Below, in pieces: positions 57,401 to 64,000 of a stretch of 64,000 nucleotides of DNA. Source of the DNA: Penium margaritaceum (taxonomy: Eukaryota; Streptophyta; Zygnematophyceae; Desmidiales; Peniaceae); assembly GCA_023375785.1 (NCBI GenBank), contig SZWC01006677.1, forward strand, positions 56,360 through 120,359, in the 5' to 3' direction. The first letter of the stretch is position 1. The number at the start of each line of letters is the position of its first letter. Both the position numbers and the translations under genes were made by a program. The notes below the pieces were generated by a model. That model had not been told where the DNA came from. It did no database searches and saw only the letters and a program-made list of their open reading frames with translations.

Positions 57401-58140
57401 GCTCCAGTGAAGATGGATGTAGTGCATAAAGACCACCATTGAGAGGAACACCGACAAAGGTAAACCCTGCTGACCAGCGTGACTGGTCCTCATGTTGAGA
57501 TGGTATCGGGGTTGCATGTTATAATCCCAAACACAGCTCACAAACCCAATCTTGGGGACGCAAATGTCATCCTCTTACGAGGCGCCATCCATCTGCTCCT
57601 CATCCCGGGTTTCAATCTACAACCAGGGTAACGAGACCTGGGTGATGGGTATGGGGTAGATTGCTAGACTCATGGCATAGCTCTAGCGGCTCATCCTAAT
57701 CTGCTCTGAGGCCCCCTTGTGCCCCTGCACTAAGTCCATGAGCACTTGTAGTACGTCAACCTGACATACCTGCTTATGACACGTCCCATGCTATACCTAA
57801 CAAAGGTCAACTAAAATCACATGTGATTGTGTGCTTGTGACGCCTGAAGAGGAGGAAGATGGGGGTTCGACCAGCCCCTTGCCTTTTGTCACGGATGGGC
57901 ACAATAAGTGCTTTTCAGTATGGGTCTGTAAACCAAAGTTGTCAAAAAAGGAATCAGTAGTGTTTCTTGAGGTATTGAAATACAAGAAAGAAGTGACATT
58001 CTATCCAAATATTGTACTGACCCAAATGCTGATTTGAACACCTCCCTACTAGTGTTAGTAAGGGATTGTTTGCGTAAGAGATGTCAATGATGACATTAAC
58101 GACTAAGTTCTCCCACTCCTTTTTGTCTCTTGTGAATTCT
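57401..58140. other. Unassigned DNA right of element K
   Basis: No domain was recognised; may include the decayed leader of K. Confidence 0.3.
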
Positions 58141-58189
58141 GTACAAGGTAAGAGGAGGGGATGACCTCGTCACCCCCTCTAGCGGCAGC

Positions 58190-58760
58190 AACAATGGCTA
58201 TTTCCGCCAACTGCCATGGTTATTGTTGCTACTTAGTAGTACAACTACGTAGCCATGATGCACGTTTGTGACACTCAACTGGAGCTGCATAACTACTATT
58301 GCTGCATTACGCATTGTACCATCACGCAAGTACGATGTCCATGGCTGCGCATATACTATTGTTGCTAATGATATTGTGTCATTGTCATTATTACTATTAC
58401 TGCGATATTGTTACTGCCTGCTGCTACTGCTACACGCTAATTTTGCCTGTTGTTGTCACTGGCTGTTCCTGCCTCCACTACCGCTATTTGATGCTGCATT
58501 GAGTTGTTTCTACCACGGGCTACTACTGTTATGTGGTACTACTACCATTGCTCATTATTGTACATCCGTGTTGTTCCTTCTTGCTACTAATGCCAATTAC
58601 TACTGCTAGTACAGGCTCCTATTTCTGCTGCATCTTCTCAATTGCAATAATTTTTTAGGTTGTGCTATTACAAGTATGCCACGTGGGTGCTCTTGCAACT
58701 GTAACAGTGGTAGCGACTCGCGTTACTGCTACCTGTGCTGTATTGGCATGCGAGGCAATG
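58190..58760. repeat. Degenerate trinucleotide-rich tract
   Basis: Imperfect TAC/TGC/TTG/CTA triplets (for example TACTACTACCATTGC, TACTGCCTGCTGCTACTGC) dominate. On the minus strand they read as CAG/TAG-type triplets, as in the leader of Copia B, and the tract lies upstream of K's gag position. Confidence 0.5.
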
Positions 58761-58866
58761 CACAAAACAACAAGGTTTGGATTAGGGAGACGCGTAGATT
58801 GTCATAAGCATCAAAAGCTTTAACAGGTAGAGAGAAATGACAACTAACAAGCACACAGCATAAGTA

Positions 58867-58919
58867 CCTGCCACAGTGCAACGCGAGTGAAACATCGTGC
58901 CTGCCACAGTGCAACGCGA
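58867..58919 (+). repeat. 20-bp direct repeat, period 33 bp
   Basis: CCTGCCACAGTGCAACGCGA occurs exactly at 58867-58886 and 58900-58919. Confidence 0.95.
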
Positions 58920-59680
58920 CATTGGTTACTTTATCCTCAAACCCAATCCAAAATCATTGTGTTTGCCATAGCTTCATAGACAAGTGTCGGGATGTAGACC
59001 CGTCTAATCCTATAGCTATAGAGCCTCAAGCTAGGTGAACCGATTGTACATATGCATGTGTTTGCCAATAAATGGTGGACGTAAATTACACAACATGTAA
59101 CTTGGTTTGAATATCCAGTCCATCGAGAAAACCTTAGACAATGTCAAAAAACGGCATACGACCCCATCAAGTAACCGGGGCGCTGTGGTAGTCATCTGCA
59201 TGGTACTCGTGGGTAAACCACCATCCCATAGTGTTCTGGCACAAACAGGGTCCGCATCAGGGTTCTGCACGAGTTGGACAAAGACGAGTGGTCATAGTAA
59301 GCTAGACAAACTAACAGGTATGACTCAGATCACAATAGTGAGTGTTTGCACGTTTGTCGTCAGTGCGCCATGGGGGTTCTTTGTTGTATGCACAGGTGAT
59401 GTATAGTGACGTCTGACCTTGATGCACTCTCACCACCTTCTTGCAGCTGATGAACTGGTGAGAGACTCAGCCGCCATGTGCACTGCCCTAGTGATCATTG
59501 AATTTGACGACTGACTTGTTGCATAATTGATGCGATCAACTTTTAGGGGTTCCGGAGTTATTTAGGATATATGCTTAAATTCGACAAAAAGTGGTGGGTA
59601 GTACGTTAAATTTGACGATTGCTCCAGATGAGTTGTTTTGTTTCGATGTTTTAGGGAGACCTGTTCCGATGTTTGAAGCC
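58920..59680. other. Unassigned stretch with one 99-codon frame
   Basis: The plus-strand frame 59107-59406 has two short hydrophobic runs (VVVICMVLVG, ITIVSVCTFVV) but no known motif. It is probably chance. Confidence 0.2.
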
Positions 59681-59685
59681 ACGAG

Positions 59686-59847
59686 CGGTCAATCTCGACC
59701 GTGTGGACGTTTGACCGGTCAAATTTGACCGGTCAGGTTGGACAGGTCACGCGGCTGGTCGGTTTTACTTGATTGGTCACGCGACTGGTCACTTGACTGG
59801 CCGGTTCCGCGTGACTGCTCAAGCATCTGGCCGGTTTTGACAGCACG
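59686..59847. repeat. Cluster of GGTCA/TGACC motifs
   Basis: About ten GGTCA or TGACC half-sites occur in 160 bp, including two TTTGACCGGTCA palindromes side by side (59710-59735). Spacings are irregular, about 10-20 bp. Confidence 0.7.
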
Positions 59848-59859
59848 TTAAGTGCGCGC

Positions 59860-61850
59860 GCACAAAAGATGACGCGCACCACGGTTGAGCATTACCCCTC
59901 AAAAAGATTATGCGCACCGACAAAAACATGCCAAGAACCACTAGCCCACGAACCCTATAATCAAACAAACGAAACCACAAGGGTAGATCGTTGAATTCGT
60001 CGAATTGCCTTTGAAATTATTTTGTTGGTACTTTTGAATTCAATGAAAGTCTATTTTCAAAGAATTTTGACCATCACTAAGAACATTAATATCAAGGTTA
60101 ACGATCAGTAGGGTGTCATGAGGCAGACAAAGGGAGTGTTGTAGTCAAGTTGTATGGAGGATATACTTCATGACATGTAGGAGAGAGCCATCGACAGCTA
60201 TCGCGCCTCTCCATGAGAGTTATAGGTTTTGAGTATTTTACCCAAACATTCAATATGTGGTGTTTTTTGGTGCTTGCTTACCGGGGTTGATAACCAGTTA
60301 CCTCCCCCTAGACTGAATGGTGTTGGTTTTTATCTGGCAGTCCCATCCTGTAGTGACTCACTGCATATCAAGGTGGTTTGCATCTCAAAACTAGTGAGGG
60401 CATCGAGTGGTAGTGAGCTCATCGCTCAGCCGCTCACATCCTCAATACCCTAACAGTTACATGCACTGTTTCTTGACAGTTGCAAACATGCACAAAAACT
60501 ACCGGTGGCGTTCCCTTGAGCTGTGTTTTCTCACAAAATCAGATGTTTTTTTCTCCCAATCATTCATTCATCTACATATTTAGTGGCATGGTTCTTTAAA
60601 TCAACAAAATTATGGGCATGGAACCAATCAAATCCTACGGATATTCTACTTGGAAATGTCCATGTTAGAAGGGTCAAACTGATTGTGATGTGCGAGTGGA
60701 ATCATGTCACCTGTCCTTTATTGGTGTAATTAAAGAAGCCAGCAAACCTTGCATAGAAAAAAAGGAATCAAACCAACGAGACATTCCCCATCCACAATGG
60801 TCACCTTTGAGAGAAAACATCGGACGACCCATGACGTGACCACGAATTTAACATGACGGGTAATGACACTTTATCCATGTTAAGTGTGATCCTTGACCAG
60901 GCTTCTTTTAACACTCAGAGAAATCTGCCAATATCGGCTAGTCCCTTTAACACGTGTACTTTGCCATGTCACTTAGAGTAAGAAAAAAAAGAGACATAAG
61001 TAACGAGTTACAATTGAATAACCACTCTTCAACTTATAGATCAGACTCGCATTGAACCATGCTTTTTTATTGCACGTATACATTACTGTTCTATTTGTGT
61101 AGTAACGTTGTGTGGCGTAGATGATGATGACTTGCTAAGGTGATGTTGATGTTACCAATGGGAATAGGGAAAAGCTGAAGATGCACAAAAAACACACGAG
61201 GACGACCTAGTGAAAACTTAAAGAACGAGTGACCTTGAAATGGGATAGAAAATGGGAGCAACCTAGTGATATTAACAGTGCCACTTTTTGTAAAAGGGAG
61301 TTGTCTAGAAATATTTCTCAAAATTGTGGTTTCTAAAAGTCGGCCTGGCCAAGATGGCGGTGAATATGTGAGTAACCATTAGATGTGGAGGTCCAAATGG
61401 CAACCAGCATGTGGTGAGGATGGGATGCTTTGTTTGGTCGGCATGGACCTTGGACGTCGATCGTGTAGGGGTCTTTTAAAGACGCAAGACTTACACATGG
61501 TAAGTCTGGCAACACATTAAATTTAGGTGGTGTTAGGGATAACTCGGAAAAAGAAAAAAGAGATTTTAACATATACATGTGCGATACACAGGAAACATGT
61601 CACAAGAAGTGCATTCGTCGTCTACCTTTACTAATATAAAGCTTGTTATGGAGTGGTAACTGTGTTGAACCACACTTTACAATGTTGTCTTGTCGAAAGG
61701 CTCATGAAGAACTGACGGAAACAGGTTGACAACTGGAGAAGCGACCTACAAATCTCGTTGTTAACCTGGATCCAGGTTTGGAGTAGCCTTCTCTTTAGCA
61801 ATGACAAAATTCTAGTGTGAAAAGAAAAATACTCTTGAGGAAACAACCCA
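59860..61850. other. AT-rich DNA, nothing recognised
   Basis: There are only short frames without domains on either strand. Confidence 0.4.
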
Positions 61851-62370
61851 CGTGCTGAGAAAGGCATTAGCCACAGACAACTTGGACATGACACCAGCCC
61901 AAACAGAGACCCAAAAGACATTGACGGAAACTAGACGGTTGACATCCCTTCTCGCGACAAGGCAACAGATTGTAGACTGCGCCCGTGAATTCTCTTATCG
62001 TCATACTACCATGCCTCAAATGGTCCTCTCCGTACAGTCCCTCAGCCTCTCTCCTTCACGTGGATACCTTGCCAAAACCAGGTCGTAGCTCCCCTTGTCC
62101 ATCACGAGTACAAGTCCACTGCTTGACTCCACGGAGCCATTTTGGAGGGCACATTACTTTGTCAAAGCCCTTTTGTCACCTCGTTGGAAGACCGATGAGT
62201 ATCCGTTGTTTGAAATGTCGTTTAGAGCACCCATTCAGCAAGAGCAACGCATTACAAAGGAGATCCCAACAAAGACAGCCAAGCCGACGTTTGTGAAGCA
62301 TGGCAAACCAGCAAGACTACCTTGTTCGACAATTCTCATAGACCTCATTAGAGTAGCTCCTTGACGTGGA
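61850..62370 (+). pseudogene. Possible N-terminal remnant of a HARBI1-type transposase
   Basis: ETRRLTSLLATRQQIVDCAR and, in another frame, PFWRAHYFVKALLSPRWKTD / EYPLFEMSF resemble the N-terminal helical part that precedes the DDE domain in algal and plant HARBI1-like proteins. Order and strand agree with the better remnant at 63.5 kb, but the ~1-kb gap between them is larger than expected. Tentative. Confidence 0.25.
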
Positions 62371-63330
62371 AGACGTTGTCAACACTGGTAAAATCATGGA
62401 AATGACTCTGGTGTCTGGAATGTCCATCGTCCTCCAGCCTTTCTGTTGCCAGCCAGAGCACGAGGGAAGATATGATGGTCTGGCATGGGTCCACAACCTC
62501 ATTAAGCGCAGTTTGCGTAGATTCTTCAAGACTGCTGAGTGAGAGTGAGTCTCTGGGCATCTGGAGAGCTGTGCCTCTGCCAAAAAGCGGCACTCTTTGA
62601 CATACCGTACTGGTATCTAAAGGTGTTTTGATTTTTTTAAGGTTTTTTTTACTTTGTCCTAAGTTAGGAAACAGCATGTGTCCTTCTTCCTAACCTGTGT
62701 CACGCGCGTTTCTCTCCATTTGCCCCTAGGCTATGTCGTGTGTATGGGACACATTCGAGGCCTAATGGCATGTTGCAGTTCACCACACGGTAAACTCTGA
62801 AAAAAAAATGCACGTACACACACCGTAATGTAAACCACGAAGTGAAGTTGCTGCATGCGCAACATCGCTGCCGAGCGCAAGAAGTTTCAAACTTACAACT
62901 CCAAACATCAAAAATCGCACAATATGCAAACTGCCAGGGTCCAGCCAGGCCCATGAAGAAAAACAATTTCCCCATGTATTCTTTACCTACATGTGCAACT
63001 GTTTGCCTTCCTATTCTTAGTTTATTTCCTCAAAATTTTACGCACTATTACGGTAACTCACGTCTTTGCTAGAGAGCGGATGTTTGTTTAACTATGTTAC
63101 TATACTTATAACCATTCCAACCGCATGGCACAAGAGAGATACCAATGATTTAGAAACACATTTAATGTATACGTCGGCCACTTTGGGATAGCTCTCTAAA
63201 GGATTCGCAATGAGGTAATATCCATTCCAACCGCTGATTGTGGTCAGCCTACTTAGTGGTCTTGGAGGTCAAACTACCTAACACATTTTTCAAAATGCAA
63301 AAAAAAAGAGAAACCGATGGAACTCATGTC
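62371..63330. other. Unassigned DNA between the two transposase-like remnants
   Basis: No domain was recognised. CCATTCCAACCGC occurs at about 63113 and 63222. Confidence 0.3.
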
Positions 63331-63800
63331 CTAATCACCATTACAACCCTCCAGTGTGTCCCATATTGAAACAGAGGTGCCAATAAAGCTCAAAGAGTCC
63401 TGATCATTCCATAATTGAACCTCATAGTTTTGCTTGCGTGAAAGGGCTGGAAATGGTCTGCACATGATGCTGCTATCTTGTAGCATGTAGTGGACAATGT
63501 ACCAAGGGCACCGTATGGCACTTATTGGCTGGCTGATGCTGTATGCCTTGCCAACAATGGTTGCCTGACGCCATTCCATGGACCCCCCACCACTTTTCAG
63601 AGAGGAACATGGGACAAAGGATGCCTTCATGTCCAAAAGAGCACTTCAATCGGCATCATGCCAGTTCTTACATTGTTTTAGACAACATCATTGGTTTTGT
63701 GGAATGTCGTTTTTCCGTTCTCTATGGGCTCCTCCTTTTCCATGTCCTACCTTCTTGGTCCAACTCATTTCATTGTGCATGGCTGTAGACAACCTCGTCT
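63330..63800 (+). pseudogene. PIF/Harbinger (HARBI1-type) transposase, broken DDE domain
   Basis: The family cuts and pastes DNA transposons using a DDE nuclease. Here GWKWSAHDAAIL (63447-63482) matches GW-GSAHD-RVL around the second catalytic Asp, and YGTYWLADAVCLANNGCLTP (63512-63571) matches GKYYL-DAGY...FL-PYRG. EHFNRHHAS...VLDNIIGFVECRFSVL (about 63645-63720) matches LFN-RHASLRN-IER-FGVLK-RF-L. The third acidic position reads Asp where Glu is usual. The first two segments are in one frame with a stop after AAIL; the last is in a second frame, so at least one stop and one frameshift interrupt it. No terminal inverted repeats were found. Confidence 0.65.
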
Positions 63801-64000
63801 TAATGCGAGATAGGATGGGCGAGAGCAACTTTCATCGCTTGGAAACCACACGGATGATGTGCAATATCATTCATACTTCTCCATGCAAGGCGCACACCGT
63901 AAAAAACACAAGAGTTGAGGGACCAGCTGGCATAAACTATGTGTATAGATCATGCGAGGTGAATGGTATGCATGACCCATGAGAATGAGAGCAAAAAAAT
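63801..64000. other. Right edge, nothing recognised
   Basis: Sequence after the transposase remnant has a short open continuation without a known motif. Confidence 0.3.

Noticed and set aside
59107-59406. 99-codon frame as a small membrane protein gene
   Set aside because: Two weak hydrophobic runs only, an overlapping antisense frame of similar length, and no splice or promoter context.

Overview
The window looks like nuclear DNA of a streptophyte, a land plant or charophyte alga with a retrotransposon-rich genome. The grounds are one host exon that matches plant-type PTEN phosphatases, plant-style Ty1/Copia and chromodomain Ty3/Gypsy elements primed by initiator-Met tRNA, nested insertions, and long AT-rich stretches without genes. 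A giant-genome charophyte such as Chara would fit, but the species is an inference. No bacterial operon, rRNA, CRISPR array or clear tRNA gene was seen.

Layout. 1-1.6 kb: GC-rich 5' part of a PTEN-like gene on the minus strand; the rest lies beyond the left edge. 2.35-10.95 kb: an old, AT-rich LTR element (A) whose 445-bp LTRs still align. Its body holds a GA microsatellite, a ~60-bp minisatellite and a very decayed ~23-bp repeat. 10.95-15.4 kb: unassigned DNA with a thrice-repeated ~75-bp motif, a perfect 24-bp palindrome, a poly-G-bounded assembly gap and a tRNA-like SINE candidate. 15.39-24.16 kb: Copia element B (+), with matched 853-bp LTRs. 24.16-25.26 kb: an orphan exon-like frame and a ~95-nt-arm foldback. 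25.26-33.30 kb: Copia element C (-). 34.1-35.0 kb: Gypsy relict E (-). 36.0-39.7 kb: Gypsy relict F (+). 39.8-41.7 kb: Copia relict G (+). 41.8-42.6 kb: Copia relict H (-). 42.9-51.5 kb: Gypsy chromovirus D (-), flanked by a GCATG duplication and inserted inside an LTR of its own older relative J, which resumes at 51.5-53.7 kb. 53.7-57.4 kb: Copia relict K (-). 57.4-64 kb: mostly unassigned AT-rich DNA, ending in a broken PIF/Harbinger (HARBI1-type) transposase near 63.5 kb.

Apart from the PTEN exon and possibly one or two orphan exons, nearly everything recognisable is transposable-element DNA in several age layers. D is the youngest Gypsy layer and sits inside J. LTR-to-LTR divergence estimated by eye is about 7% for D and B and about 11% for C; A, E, F, G, H, J and K are clearly older. 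The most interesting non-coding signals are structural: a leader stem-loop shared by Copia elements B and C, an LTR hairpin whose arms differ between D and J yet still pair, 36-bp (12-residue) tandem repeats in the same integrase-RT linker of two Copia families, a 24-bp perfect palindrome, and the foldback at 24.9-25.1 kb.
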